Positions 52,316 to 61,845 of a stretch of DNA of 64,000 nucleotides are shown piece by piece. Numbering within the stretch: position 1 is the stretch's first letter; every line of letters starts with the position of its first letter. The notes under the pieces are model-generated. The model ran no database searches. It saw only the letters and a program-made list of their open reading frames with translations, and was not told the DNA's origin. A program made the translations under genes and the position numbers. Source of the DNA: JACVRW01 sp963757815 (GTDB lineage: Bacteria; Actinomycetota; Thermoleophilia; Solirubrobacterales; Thermoleophilaceae); NCBI GenBank assembly GCA_963757815.1, contig CAVWSN010000009.1:124001-188000 (forward strand). Reading direction: 5' to 3'.

Positions 52316-53542
52316 TCAGAGTTCCGCCCGGCCCTCGCCGCGGTAAGTGGGTACCTCCTCCACGACCTCGCTGCCGCTCAGGAGGTAGAGGCTGTTGAAT
52401 CGCTCGCACAGCTCGCCGGCCTTGGCGTGGCGCAGATATACGTTTGCGCCCACGCGCAGGCTAGCGGCGGCGGCCCCGATCAGTGGCGTCTGCACCTCGC
52501 CGGCGCCCTCCAGCGAGTCGAGCCGCAAGCCGGGTGGCAGGTGGGGTGACGGGCAGCCGATCGCGTCCCGCCGCCCCGGAGGCGAGGTAGCCCCCGCCCA
52601 GCAAAGTCGCCACTCCGCCGCTCGGACGCCGCACCACGGGCATCGCGAACATCGCAGCCGGAGTGAGGCTGAACGAGGAGTAGCGGTCGAAGAGGGTTGG
52701 CGCGTAAAAGCCTGAGCCGGCGGTGATCTCGGTGATCACCTCTTCCTCGCGCGTCGTGTGGATGCTCCCGGTCCCGCCGCCGTTCACGATGGGCGACCTC
52801 GGCGACCTCGCGCACGGCCGCCACAACCGCCGCGCGCCGCTCGGCGATCTCAGCCGCCGAGAGCGACTTGATCGCCCGGATCACGGGTTCCTGGATGCGC
52901 TTGCCGAGCGGCCGGTCCACCACGCCCGCGATGTGGGCCTCATAGCCCATCAGCGCGGCGAGCTCGAAGCGCGGGCGGCGTGCGATCTCCGCCGCGAGCG
53001 CGCGCGCCTGGTCGGGCGTGCGCACGGGAGAGCGCTTGACGCCGATCTTGAGCCGCCCGCCGAGCGGCCACCAGCTCAGGTCGACATCGATGCACACGCG
53101 CACGGGCGGTCCGCTCGTCCCGGTCGCCGCCTCGATGAAGTCGAGCTGCTCGACCGAGTCGACCATGAGAATCGGCGGCCGCTCTGCTTCCAGGCGCGCC
53201 AGCTCGGCGAGCGCCCCGCGGTCGGCGGTCGGATACGCGAGCAGGAGGTCGTCGAAGCCGTGCCCGTGGAGCCAGAGCGACTCGGGCAGCGTGAACGTCA
53301 TGAGACCGCGGAAGCCGGGGTCCCGCTCCAGGATCGACGCAAGCAGCGCCCGGCAGCGCACCGACTTGCTCGCCACCCTGATCGGGGTGCCCTGCGGCGC
53401 GGCCGAGCATCTCGCGCGCGTTCGACCACATGGCGTCGAGGTCGACGAGCGCAAACGGGGCGTCGAGGGCCGAGCAGATCGCCTCGAGCTCCTCGTAGGA
53501 GCGCTCGCGCGCCAGAGCGGGGGCGGGTGCGGTCACGGCCAT
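52316..53542 (-). CDS. PLP-dependent amino-acid deaminase/aldolase, fold III (three frameshifts as read)
   Basis: Starts at ATG 53542. Alanine-racemase-type barrel with FALVDLDAMW then the PLP lysine in IRVASKSVRC, LLLAYPT, VCIDVDLSWWP and ALMGYEAHIAG. The C-terminal D-serine dehydratase-like part is in pieces: VNGGGTGSI and EITAGSGFYAPTLFD, then AGEVQTPLI and a final VPTYRGEG. Breaks at ~53395, ~52793 and ~52573 are each one extra base in a C or G run. Corrected length is ~406 residues. Expected chemistry is deamination or retro-aldol cleavage of a D-amino acid. It is divergent from the exporter at 53560. Confidence 0.8.
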
Positions 53543-53559
53543 GAGGGCATTATCCAGGG

Positions 53560-54402
53560 GTGCCGCCCACCGTTCTCGTCCTGCTCGGGATCGCCTCGGT
53601 GCAGTTCGGCGCGGCCCTGGCAAAGGGCGGCCTGTTCGACGAGATCGGCTCCGGCGGGACGGTTTTCCTGCGCACGCTGTTCGCGGCGCTCGTGCTGGTG
53701 GCGCTGTGGCGACCCTCGCTGCGGGGCCACACTCGTCGCGCCCTCCGGCTCGTCGCCGTGTTCGGGATCGTGCTCGCGTGCATGAACCTCGCCTTCTACG
53801 CCGCACTCGACCGCATCCCGCTCGGGGTGGCCGTGACCTTCGAGTTCGTCGGGCCGCTCGGCGTGGCGGTGGCCGGCTCGCGCAGGGCGCTGGATCTCCT
53901 GTGGGTCGCGCTCGCGGCGATCGGGATCCTGCTGCTGTCGAATTTCGGCGGTGCCGACCTCGACGCGGTCGGCGTCGGCCTGGCGCTCTTGGCCGGCGCG
54001 CTCTGGGCCGCGTACATCCTGCTGAGCGCCCGCGTCGGCCGGGAGTTCGAGGGGGCCGACGGCCTGGCGCTGGCGATGGTCGTGGGCACCGTCGTGCTGG
54101 TGCCGGTCGGCGTCGCCGACGGCGGCGGCGACCTGCTCGTTCCCTGGATCCTCGCCGTGGCGGCGGCCGTGGCGGTCCTCTCCTCGGCGATTCCCTACAC
54201 CCTCGAGATGGAGGCGCTCCGGCGGATGCCCACCGGGGTGTTCGGCGTTCTCATGTCGCTCGAGCCGGCGGTGGCCGCGCTGGCCGGCCTCATCCTGCTC
54301 GGAGAGGAGCTCGTCGCCCGCGAGGTGGTCGCGATCCTGTTCGTAGTCGCGGCGAGCGCGGGGGCGTCGCGTGGCGCGGTGCTGGCGCCGCGTGATGCGT
54401 GA
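53560..54402 (+). CDS. EamA-family exporter (RhtA-like)
   Basis: 280 residues from GTG 53560, with about ten transmembrane helices in two EamA repeats. The sequence resembles RhtA-type threonine/homoserine exporters: AALAKGGLFDEIGSGGTVF, RIPLGVAVTFEFVGPL, SSAIPYTLEMEALRRMPTG and LMSLEPAVAALAGLI. It diverges from the PLP deaminase gene by 17 bases, so the pair may share an amino-acid substrate and a regulatory region. A dispersed repeat copy follows its stop. Confidence 0.87.
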   Translation: MPPTVLVLLGIASVQFGAALAKGGLFDEIGSGGTVFLRTLFAALVLVALWRPSLRGHTRRALRLVAVFGIVLACMNLAFYAALDRIPLGVAVTFEFVGPLGVAVAGSRRALDLLWVALAAIGILLLSNFGGADLDAVGVGLALLAGALWAAYILLSARVGREFEGADGLALAMVVGTVVLVPVGVADGGGDLLVPWILAVAAAVAVLSSAIPYTLEMEALRRMPTGVFGVLMSLEPAVAALAGLILLGEELVAREVVAILFVVAASAGASRGAVLAPRDA

Positions 54403-54459
54403 GGTTGGGCTGTCTCTCGGGTGGTGGCGCTGGGTCGGTCTCGCGGATGGGCTGGGGAA

Positions 54460-54590
54460 GGGGGTGGTGCTCGGCGGCCGCGGTGGCCCAGGGGTGATCG
54501 AACATCGTTCGGCCGCTGTCGTTTGAGAAAACGCGATCTGTCCTGGATCAGTGGGCCAGGAGCCCTACAGGGCAGGATTGTTGGACCAGA
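54460..54590. repeat. Dispersed repeat element, copy 2 (inverted)
   Basis: The core at 54541-54585 is the reverse complement of 19249-19293 with one mismatch, and a weaker match continues to about 54460. The same two hairpins are present. It lies between the stop of the exporter (54402) and the end of the convergent hydrolase gene (54682), a gap of 279 bases in which no gene is visible. The two copies flank 35 kb in inverted orientation. Confidence 0.8.
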
Positions 54591-54681
54591 TGCCGGGTGG
54601 GGGCCGGCTGTCCACAACCGTCTTCCCCAGCCCTGGCCCGGCCGGCGGAGACCAACCCGAAGAAGTCAGCACCGACCCGGG

Positions 54682-55452
54682 CTACGCCGGGGCGTTCGCG
54701 GGCGCTCCGGCAAACGCCGCCAGCTCCCGCGCGAAGCGCTCGGGCTCCTCCCAGTGCGGCGCATGCCCCGTGCCCTCGAAGGTCAGGAGGCGGGCATTCG
54801 GCAGCGTCCCAAGCAGCCAGTCCTGCTCCTCACGGGGCACAAGCGCGTCGCGCTCGCCGTGCACGAGCAGCACCGGTTGCTCGATCTGGCCCAGGCCCGC
54901 CGAGAGGTCCATCTCGAGCGAGCCCCGCGAACGCGGCCCGCCAGACCCATGCTGGGAGCTTCAGGCTCTCGGCCACGAAGGTGTCGAGGCGGCCCGGTGG
55001 CAGCGGCCGCTCGGTCGTCGAGGCCTGGAACTCGCGTACGAACTCGGGGTCGATCGGGTCCTCGAGGCCGGCCACCGCTTCGGCGGCCTCCGCGATCACC
55101 GGATTTCCGCGGGTGGGCCGGGAGCGCCGGCGAGCACGAGCTTGCTCACGCGCTCCGGCCGCTCGATCGCGATCTGCTCCGCGACGTAGGTGCCCATCGA
55201 GTGCCCCGCCACGACCGCCGACTCGAGCCCGAGCTCGTCCATCAGCTCAAGCGCGTCTGCGGCGTAGTCCTCCACCCGATAGCCGGATTCGGGCCGGTCG
55301 GCGTCTCCGTGTCCGCGCTGCGTCACCGCTATCGCGCGCACGGTCTCCGGCAGGTGTCCGAGGACCGGCTCCCAGGAGCGCCAGGAGTCGGTGAGCCCGT
55401 GAAGGAGGAGGACCGGGGTTCCCTCTCCCTGTTCGACGTAGGGCAGTCGCAT
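54682..55452 (-). CDS. Alpha/beta hydrolase (two frameshifts as read)
   Basis: Starts at ATG 55452, overlapping the stop of the upstream gene (TGATG). Corrected length is ~256 residues. VLLLHGLTDSWRSWEPVLGHL, TQRGHGDADRP and the nucleophile elbow VAGHSMGTYVAEQIA (Ser) lie in the first frame; GNPVIAEA to VWRAAFAG in the second; and DLSAGLGQIEQPVLLVHGERD (Asp) with GTGHAPHWEEP (His) in the third. The break near 55098 looks like one missing C (a -1), and the one near 54920 like one extra G. The three-piece protein would be a complete hydrolase. Substrate unknown. Confidence 0.78.
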
Positions 55453-56744
55453 CAGTGCCACACCTCCATGTGCTTCGCGTGGCTCCCCAGGTAGGCGCCG
55501 GGGCGGAACTTCTGGTCGTAGAAGTCGAGGTCGAGGTGATGGGCCTGCACGTAGTTGAGGATCATCACCGAGGGGATCGTCGCCGGGAACTTCCCGAACG
55601 TGTCGTAGAGGTACTGGGCCTGCTGCGCGACGCACTCACGGAAGCGCTCATCGTGCACCTGTGCGCTCGAGCGGATCAGGGCTGACTCGCTCCACGCGCC
55701 CTTGGTGTCCTTGTTGTGCACCCCGCCGGAGCCGAACTTGCGCTCGCAGAGCGCCTCCACCGCCGCCCGCATGTCCTCGTAATGCGGCGGGCAGAACGCC
55801 TCGAACACGCCCTCGCGGCCGGTCGGGTTGGGGACGGACCAGCGCTCGTCCTCGTCATAGCGGAAGCCGAGCCCCGGCACCTCGGGGTTGCCCGAGGCGC
55901 CCAGCATCGAGAAGCGGTCGACGCCGTCGAACATCCAGCCGCCGAGGCCCATCGCCTGCAGTGTCAGCACCCCGGCGAAGCACGAGCAGGCCAGCTCGGC
56001 CGTGATCTCGGCCAGCATGTACTGGTCGAAGAACGTGAGCGGGAACGGGTCGTCCACGTCCACCAGGCCGCGGTAGCGCTCCATCCCCGGGATCGGCCGG
56101 CCGTTCACGTCGTCCGTGAGGCAGTAGCCGTTCTGTACCAGGAAGCAGATGCCGGCGAGCGCGTGCTGGGCGAGGTCGCCGACGGGGATCGCGAGCAGCG
56201 AGCCGGGCACGTTGACGCACCAGGTGTTGTGGCCCTCGAGGTAGGGCTCCTCGCGGGGCAGGTGGATGCGCTCGTCCGAGAGCTTCACGAGCCGCTCGGC
56301 GTGGCGCTCCACCATCAGCTCCGGGGTGATCTCCTCGTCCGCCGGGTCGACCAGCGCTCCGGCGTCGCGGGTGGGGAAGAGGTACGTCCCCGAGTCGTCG
56401 GTGAAGAAGAGCTCGGACGTGTGGAAGCCCGCCGCCGACGGGAACGTACGCCCGGCCGCGCCGGCCGCGTAGTTGGCCATGTGCGGCGCGTAGTGGGCGT
56501 TGCGCGTGATCGAGTAGTGCCAGCCAGTTGTGCCGGCCATCGAGGTGAGCACGACCATGCGCTCGAGCTCGGAGAGCGGCAGCGGGTCATGCGGCGACTC
56601 GTAAGCGAGCGGGCCGTCCGGGATCTGGGCGCCGAGCGCCACGCGCCGGGCGCGCCGCCCGTACAGCGCTTCGAGCATGGGGAAGCCTGCGAGCTGGGCC
56701 AGGGCCTCGGTCTGCTTGGTCGCACCGGCGCGGGTCGTCGTCAC
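55452..56744 (-). CDS. Uncharacterised protein coupled to the hydrolase
   Basis: 430 residues from GTG 56744, chosen because GGAGGAG lies ~9 bases upstream; the frame extends to 56816 with no support. The protein is soluble and His/Tyr/Asp-rich, with motifs AGTTGWHYSITRNAHYAPHM, FHTSELFFTDDSG, LEGHNTWCVNVPGS and AGVLTLQAMGLGGWMFDG. I cannot assign a family. Its divergent neighbour is the AfsR-like regulator and the promoter region has a perfect 15-bp palindrome, so regulated expression is likely. The hydrolase start overlaps its stop, implying a joint function. Confidence 0.7.
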   Translation of the reverse strand: MTTTRAGATKQTEALAQLAGFPMLEALYGRRARRVALGAQIPDGPLAYESPHDPLPLSELERMVVLTSMAGTTGWHYSITRNAHYAPHMANYAAGAAGRTFPSAAGFHTSELFFTDDSGTYLFPTRDAGALVDPADEEITPELMVERHAERLVKLSDERIHLPREEPYLEGHNTWCVNVPGSLLAIPVGDLAQHALAGICFLVQNGYCLTDDVNGRPIPGMERYRGLVDVDDPFPLTFFDQYMLAEITAELACSCFAGVLTLQAMGLGGWMFDGVDRFSMLGASGNPEVPGLGFRYDEDERWSVPNPTGREGVFEAFCPPHYEDMRAAVEALCERKFGSGGVHNKDTKGAWSESALIRSSAQVHDERFRECVAQQAQYLYDTFGKFPATIPSVMILNYVQAHHLDLDFYDQKFRPGAYLGSHAKHMEVWH

Positions 56745-56791
56745 TCCGTCTCCTCCTTCGAGGTCATTTCGACTGCGGGCGTGATGACTCG

Positions 56792-56806
56792 CCTCACATC
56801 GTGAGG
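56792..56806. promoter_or_regulatory. Palindromic operator candidate, divergent promoter
   Basis: CCTCAC-ATC-GTGAGG (perfect 6-bp arms) lies 48 bases before the minus-strand gene at 56744 and 36 bases before the AfsR-like gene at 56843. The element CTCAC-N3-GTGAGGCCGG recurs at 59628, upstream of the secreted Cys protein. Position and palindromy indicate a binding site shared by these genes. Confidence 0.55.
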
Positions 56807-56842
56807 CCGGCCGCACGGTGATCCTCGAATGGACCCGGCGGG

Positions 56843-59620
56843 ATGGGAGCCTACGATCAGCTTGTGACGTCCCCGCGCGCCGCGGCCCCGGCAGCCAGGA
56901 CCACCTTCTTCGGGCGTGAGCGCGAGCTCGTTCACCTGCGCGAGCTGCTGAGGCGCGAGCCGCTGGTCACCATCACCGGGCTGGGCGGGGCCGGGAAGAC
57001 ACGGCTCGCCGCCGAGGCCACGTCCGTGCCGGGCGCGCCGCACGCGGATGACGTTCGCTGGTGCGTGCTCACTGCGCTCGACGACGACGCGGCCGTGGCG
57101 AACGCCGTCGCCGACGCGCTTGGACGTGACGGCGGCGCCGACGCGGTGGTCGAGGCGCTGAACGAGCGACCGCGGCTGCTGGTGCTCGACAACTGCGAGC
57201 ACGTGCTGGCGGGAGCGGTCGAGCTCGTCGACCGCATCCTCGCCGACTGTCCCGACGCCGGCCTGCTCGCCACGAGCCGCGAGCCACTCGGGGTGGACGG
57301 CGAGCACGTGCTCCAGCTCGGCCCGCTGGGGCTGCCGGGCGACGACGACCTCGAGGCGCCCGAGCGCTCCGAGGCCGTCGCGCTGTTCGCCGACCGCGCC
57401 CGGGCCGTCCGCTGGGACTTCGAGCTCGGCACCGAGAACGCCGCGGCGGTGGCGCGCATCTGCCGGCGACTCGACGGCTTGCCGCTGGCGATCGAGCTGG
57501 CCGCCGCGCGCTCGCGCTCCCGGTCGCCCGCCGAGATCGCCGAGCACCTCGACGAGCGCTTCTCGCTGCTGACCCGCCCGCGCTCGCGCGAGGGCGAGCG
57601 TCACCGGACGCTGCGCGCCACGATCGACTGGTCGTACCGGCTGCTGTCCGAGCCCGAGCGGCTCGCCCTGGACCGCATGGGCGTGTTCGCCGGGCGCTTC
57701 GACCTCGATGCGGCAGGCGAGATCTGCGCCGGCGAGGGCGTCGAGCGCGCGGACATGCTCGACCTCCTCGACAGCCTCGTGCGACGCTCCCTGCTCGTGG
57801 CCTCGGAGGAGGACGGGGTCATGCGCTACGGCATGCTCGAGTCGATCCGCCACTACGCGCTCGAGCGGCTCGCCGAGCGTGGCGACGAGGCGCGCGTGCG
57901 CAGCCTGCACGTCGACCATTTCGCCGCGCGCGCGGACAGCATGCGCCGCGACGCCGAGGCGTTCTGGTCGAGTGAGCTCCTGCGCGCCGGGATAAGGGCA
58001 TTCGACGAGGTGCGCGCGGCGGCGCTCTGGTCGATCCGGCACGACGAGTCGCACGAGCGCGCCTTCACGCTGGTCGCCTCCCTGTGGCCGCTGTGCCACT
58101 CCCTCCACGCCGCCGAGATCGCGTCGCTGTGCCGGCAGGCACTGGAGCGCTGGCCCGACGTGCACGACGCCCTCGGGCAGGAGGCCCTGGGCGCGGCGGC
58201 CGTGGCCGAGTTCACCTCGGGCCAGGCCTCGCTCGCCGCCGAGCACGCGCGCAGCGCGATCGCGGCCGAGCGCGACGACGCACCCCCGGCCGCGCTGGCG
58301 CGGCGGGCGGTGGCGCTCGTGACCTACGGCTTCCTGGGCGACGTGGAGGACGGCCTCGAGCGGATCGACGACGCGGTCCAGGCGGCCTGGGCCGCGGCCA
58401 TGCCCGCCGTGGCGCTCGAGATGTCGGTGCTGCGCTCGCAGGCGCTCGCCGCGGCCGGCCGCTACGACGAGGCCGTCCGCGTCGGCGAGGCCGCTCGCCG
58501 CGAGGCCGGGCGCATGGAGAGCCCCTACATGCTGGCCTGGGTGCTCTACACGCTCGGCACCGTGCTGAAGTCGGGCGGAGACCCGCGTGCCACGGCCTGC
58601 TTCACCGAGAGCCTGCGGCTGGCGCGCGAGAACGACTCCTACCTGGTGATCGGCAGCAGCATGCGTCAGCTCGCGGCGCTCGCGATCGGGTCGGGGCGCG
58701 ACCCCGAGGCGGCCGGGCTGCTCGTGCGCGCGTACGAGCACTTCACCTCCACGGGTGACCGCCCGCAGCGGTGGGACGTGCTGCGCACGAGCGCGCCCCT
58801 GCTGGCCCGGCGCGGACGCCGGGAGCTCGCGGCGCGCGTGCTCGCGGGCGCCGAGGCGGACCCGCGCGCCCGCCGTCCTGCGCCGCTCGAGGCGGACGCG
58901 CTCGCGCAACTGGGCGGCGAGCTGGCGGACGAGCTGCGGGCGGCCTCCTTGACACCACCCCTGCTCGAGGATGTGGGGCCGGCGGTGGTGGGAGAGCTGC
59001 GCGCCCCGGACGCGCCGGCCGCCGCGGCTCCCGCGCCCGAGGCGCCCGCTCCGGGGCGGGTGTTCCGGCGCGAGGGCGAGCTCTGGCGGCTCTCATACGA
59101 CGGGGCGGACGCCCACCTGCCGGATCTGAAGGGACTTCACGACCTGGTCCGCCTGCTGGCGGCGCCCGGCGAGGAGGTCCATTGCCTCGAGCTGGCCGCC
59201 GGCGCGGCGGCGCCTCCGGCGCGGGCGCCCGCGGCCGAGGACGGGCTCGGAATGCAGGGCCACGCCGGCGAGCTGCTCGACGAGCGCGCCCGGACCGAGT
59301 TCCGGCGCCGCATCGAGGACCTCCGCGAGGACCTCGAGCTGGCGGAGGCCGCGAACGACCCGCTGCGGGTGGAGCGCGCCCGCGCCGAGCTGGACGCCGT
59401 GACCGCCGCGCTCGCCTCCGCGTTCGGGCTCGGCGGCCGCGCCCGCAAGGCCGGCGACCCGGCCGAACGGGCCCGCTCGGCGGTGACATGGCGCATCCGC
59501 AGCGCCCTCTCGAAGGTCGAGGCCGCCCATCCGGCCCTCGGCGCCCATCTGCGCAACTCGGTCAGCACCGGGACCTTCTGCTGCTACCGGCCGGAACGCC
59601 CGGTCGATTGGCTCCTCTGA
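56843..59620 (+). CDS. AfsR/LuxR-type NB-ARC ATPase regulator-like protein
   Basis: 925 residues from ATG 56843; GTG 56864 is a possible alternative. Walker A is TGLGGAGKTRLAAEA (~44-58) and Walker B RLLVLDNCEHVL (~112), followed by ATSREPLGVDGE, DGLPLAIELAAARSRS and DRMGVFAGRFDLDAAGEIC, typical of the NB-ARC part of AfsR-like proteins. A TPR-like helical region spans ~370-690. The C-terminal ~200 residues (DAHLPDLKGLHDLVRLLA, then a coiled coil RRIEDLREDLELAEA) is the actinobacterial extension. No obvious DNA-binding domain is seen, so it may signal by protein contact or need a partner. No frame break. Confidence 0.83.
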   Translation: MGAYDQLVTSPRAAAPAARTTFFGRERELVHLRELLRREPLVTITGLGGAGKTRLAAEATSVPGAPHADDVRWCVLTALDDDAAVANAVADALGRDGGADAVVEALNERPRLLVLDNCEHVLAGAVELVDRILADCPDAGLLATSREPLGVDGEHVLQLGPLGLPGDDDLEAPERSEAVALFADRARAVRWDFELGTENAAAVARICRRLDGLPLAIELAAARSRSRSPAEIAEHLDERFSLLTRPRSREGERHRTLRATIDWSYRLLSEPERLALDRMGVFAGRFDLDAAGEICAGEGVERADMLDLLDSLVRRSLLVASEEDGVMRYGMLESIRHYALERLAERGDEARVRSLHVDHFAARADSMRRDAEAFWSSELLRAGIRAFDEVRAAALWSIRHDESHERAFTLVASLWPLCHSLHAAEIASLCRQALERWPDVHDALGQEALGAAAVAEFTSGQASLAAEHARSAIAAERDDAPPAALARRAVALVTYGFLGDVEDGLERIDDAVQAAWAAAMPAVALEMSVLRSQALAAAGRYDEAVRVGEAARREAGRMESPYMLAWVLYTLGTVLKSGGDPRATACFTESLRLARENDSYLVIGSSMRQLAALAIGSGRDPEAAGLLVRAYEHFTSTGDRPQRWDVLRTSAPLLARRGRRELAARVLAGAEADPRARRPAPLEADALAQLGGELADELRAASLTPPLLEDVGPAVVGELRAPDAPAAAAPAPEAPAPGRVFRREGELWRLSYDGADAHLPDLKGLHDLVRLLAAPGEEVHCLELAAGAAAPPARAPAAEDGLGMQGHAGELLDERARTEFRRRIEDLREDLELAEAANDPLRVERARAELDAVTAALASAFGLGGRARKAGDPAERARSAVTWRIRSALSKVEAAHPALGAHLRNSVSTGTFCCYRPERPVDWLL

Positions 59621-59627
59621 GACCGAT

Positions 59628-59640
59628 CTCACGCCGTGAG
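59628..59640. promoter_or_regulatory. Palindromic operator candidate, upstream of secreted Cys protein
   Basis: CTCAC-GCC-GTGAG followed by GCCGG lies 49 bases before ATG 59689 and repeats the 56792-56806 element. A further CTCACGG half-site is at 59648-59654. It begins 8 bases after the regulator's stop. Confidence 0.55.
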
Positions 59641-59688
59641 GCCGGAACTCACGGTTGGATGGAGACGATCTCGACGAAGGAGCCCTCG

Positions 59689-60039
59689 ATGTCCGCCTCC
59701 GCCGTACGGCGCCTGACGGCCGCCGGCCTCGCCTCACTCGCCATCGGAGCGGTGCTGGCGGCTCCGGCCATGGCGGGGCCACTCGACCGGGCCGAAGAGG
59801 CCGCCCGCGCCGCGAGCGCTCCAGAGCCGGTCCTGGGCGCGGTCTGCGTCCCGGCCGACAAGCAGAGGCGGAGCGGCCGCTCCCGGCGAGCCCTGTGCCT
59901 GCTCGCACATCCTGCGCCCGAGGGAACCATCTGCCGCTCGCTCGTGAGCGTGCGGACGTCCGGCAACCTACGGAGCGCGAAGCTGATCAGGCGCGTTTGC
60001 GTGGCGGTCCCGGAGCTGAGGCCGGAGTTCCGGCCCTGA
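59689..60039 (+). CDS. Small secreted four-cysteine protein
   Basis: 116 residues from ATG 59689, with AAGGAG at 59677-59682 six bases upstream. ATG 59659 is in frame but lacks a good site. The signal peptide (SAVRRLTAAGLASLAIGAVLA) ends at AMA-G. The mature ~85 residues carry four Cys (AVCVPAD, ALCLLA, TICRS, RVCVA), enough for two disulfides, and are strongly basic. No known family was recognised. It follows the AfsR-like regulator and shares its palindrome. Confidence 0.68.
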   Translation: MSASAVRRLTAAGLASLAIGAVLAAPAMAGPLDRAEEAARAASAPEPVLGAVCVPADKQRRSGRSRRALCLLAHPAPEGTICRSLVSVRTSGNLRSAKLIRRVCVAVPELRPEFRP

Positions 60040-60055
60040 CCGCGGGCCACCGCGC

Positions 60056-61090
60056 TCAGCGCAGGTAGACCGGGTTCGACAGGATCCAGGTGCGCTCGCG
60101 CCCCTTCGCGCGGCGCAGCGCCTCCACCCTGTAGACGCCCGGCTCCTCGACCTCGCGGTCGAGCAGCGTCCCCTCGGCGGCGGCGATCTCCTCACCGTCG
60201 CGAAGCAGCCGCAGGCGCGCGGGCAGGGGCGTGCGCACCCGCAGGGTCCGCCGGCCGGCCGGCGCCTCGGCACCCATCGCAAGGTCGTCGGCCTCGAAGC
60301 GGAAGCCGCGCGCGGGTGCGATCGCGTCGACCGCGATGTAGCAGCGCCCGGCGCGGAGCGCCCCGTAGACCTGCTCGCGGTCGTGCTCGAGATCGCGGGA
60401 GGGCGCCTCCTCGCACAGCACGTGCGTGCGGATGAAGCGGAACGAGCGCCGGTAGGCCATCAGGCGCAGCGGCACGACCGGCCCGATGCGCTTTCCGACC
60501 TGGTGCGCGTCGAGCCCTCCCAGCGCGACCACCCGGCGGCGGCGGCAGAGCTCGTCCCAGGCCTCGATGTTGCGCGCCGGCGGGCGCTCGAGAGCCCGCA
60601 GCGGCGCGGCGATGAAGAGCAGCACCTGGGCGATGCTGTCCGCCGCCTCGGCGGTGTCGGTCACGAAGCTCCACAGCTCGACGCCGTGGAGCGCCTCGCT
60701 GTCGAGACCGTCGAACGGCATCCCGTCGCCGACGCGCCTGAAGCGCCGTGAGCCCTGCGACCAGGGGTGGGCGGCGAAGCCGACGCCGCCGGCCTCCGCC
60801 ACGGCCCGGCAGATGCCGTCCGCGTCCAGCCCGCGGTGGTCGATCGGCTCGTCGATCCCGAAGGCCAGGTAGTGGTTGTGGCGCCGCGGGGAGACCTCCT
60901 CGCCCACCAGCAGCAGCACGTCGCCGTACCAGCCCTCCTCGCCGCGGCGCTTGGCCTCGAGCGTGTCGTGGTCGGTGAGCAGCACCACGTCCACACCGGC
61001 GCGGCGGCCCGCGCGGGCGATCTGGCGCACGGTCCCGGTCCCGTCCGAGTAGGTCGAGTGGAGGTGGACCACGCAGGCGAGGTCGTGCAC
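60056..61090 (-). CDS. PHP-domain phosphoesterase
   Basis: 344 residues from GTG 61090. The PHP metal-binding set is present: HLHSTYSDGTG, LTDHDTLEAKRRGEEGW, LLVGEEVSP, GFAAHPW and GGLDAH near 205-210. The C-terminal ~100 residues form a beta-sandwich-like extra domain ending WILSNPVYLR. PHP proteins hydrolyse phosphoesters, some in polymerases and some free-standing. The substrate is unknown. The ABC-2 permease stop lies 7 bases upstream. Confidence 0.83.
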   Translation of the reverse strand: MHDLACVVHLHSTYSDGTGTVRQIARAGRRAGVDVVLLTDHDTLEAKRRGEEGWYGDVLLLVGEEVSPRRHNHYLAFGIDEPIDHRGLDADGICRAVAEAGGVGFAAHPWSQGSRRFRRVGDGMPFDGLDSEALHGVELWSFVTDTAEAADSIAQVLLFIAAPLRALERPPARNIEAWDELCRRRRVVALGGLDAHQVGKRIGPVVPLRLMAYRRSFRFIRTHVLCEEAPSRDLEHDREQVYGALRAGRCYIAVDAIAPARGFRFEADDLAMGAEAPAGRRTLRVRTPLPARLRLLRDGEEIAAAEGTLLDREVEEPGVYRVEALRRAKGRERTWILSNPVYLR

Positions 61091-61096
61091 GGGTGC

Positions 61097-61845
61097 CTAG
61101 TCCAGGTCGCGCTTGATCAGCAGCGCCGCCCCGGCGGCGAACGCCGCGCCGATCCAGGCGAGCATGGCGAGCAGCGGCGAGCCCGGGGGAGAGGACGTCG
61201 ACGTCGCTCCGGCAGCCCGGCGTTTTCGGGCGGGATGTCCTGGATGCCGATCGGCAGCCCGCTGAAGGGGCTGAAGCGAGCGACCTCCGGGGCGAGGGCG
61301 GCGACCGCCGGATCGACCGCAAAGCCGAGCACGAGCAGGCCGACCACCGCCACGACCTGGTTGCGCACGAGCGCGCCGATGCCAACGCCGAAGGCGCCGA
61401 GCAGCGCCGCCACCAATGCGTTCCGCGCGATCTGCTCGATCAGCTCGCCCGCCTCCGGCGTCGGCAGGTCGCGCACCGTCAGGATGATGAGCCCGACCAC
61501 GGTTATCGCGATCGAGATCAACAGCGAGAGCACGAGCCCTGCCGCGGCGAACGCGACGGTCTTGGCGGTGAGGAAGCGCAGGCGATCGGGGGCTGCGAGG
61601 AGCGAGCTCGTGATCGTCTTATGGCGCCACTCGCCCGTGATCCCGACCACCGCGAGGATGGTGATGAACAGGCTGCTGGTATCGGACGTGAAGACGTCGG
61701 TGAGCACCTCGTCCTGAGTCGGCTCCGTCAGCAGGGCCACGAGCACCGTGATCAGCAGCGACGTCCCGACCGCGGCCGCAGTGAGCGCCAGGAAGGTGCG
61801 CGTCGTGCGCAGCTTGATCAGCTCGGCTTGGAGCAGCGCCGTCAT
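61097..61845 (-). CDS. ABC-2 type permease (frameshift as read)
   Basis: About 248 residues with six hydrophobic segments, starting ATG 61845 (MTALLQAELIKLRTTRTF). It has the ABC-2 transporter pattern: a first helix, the EWRHKTITSSLL region, and helices up to VGLLVLGFAVDP. The last helix (LLAMLAWIGAAFAAGAALLIKRDL) lies in another frame after a break near 61213, probably one missing G. It pairs with the ATP-binding protein whose stop overlaps the start (ATGA, 61842-61845). Confidence 0.83.
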
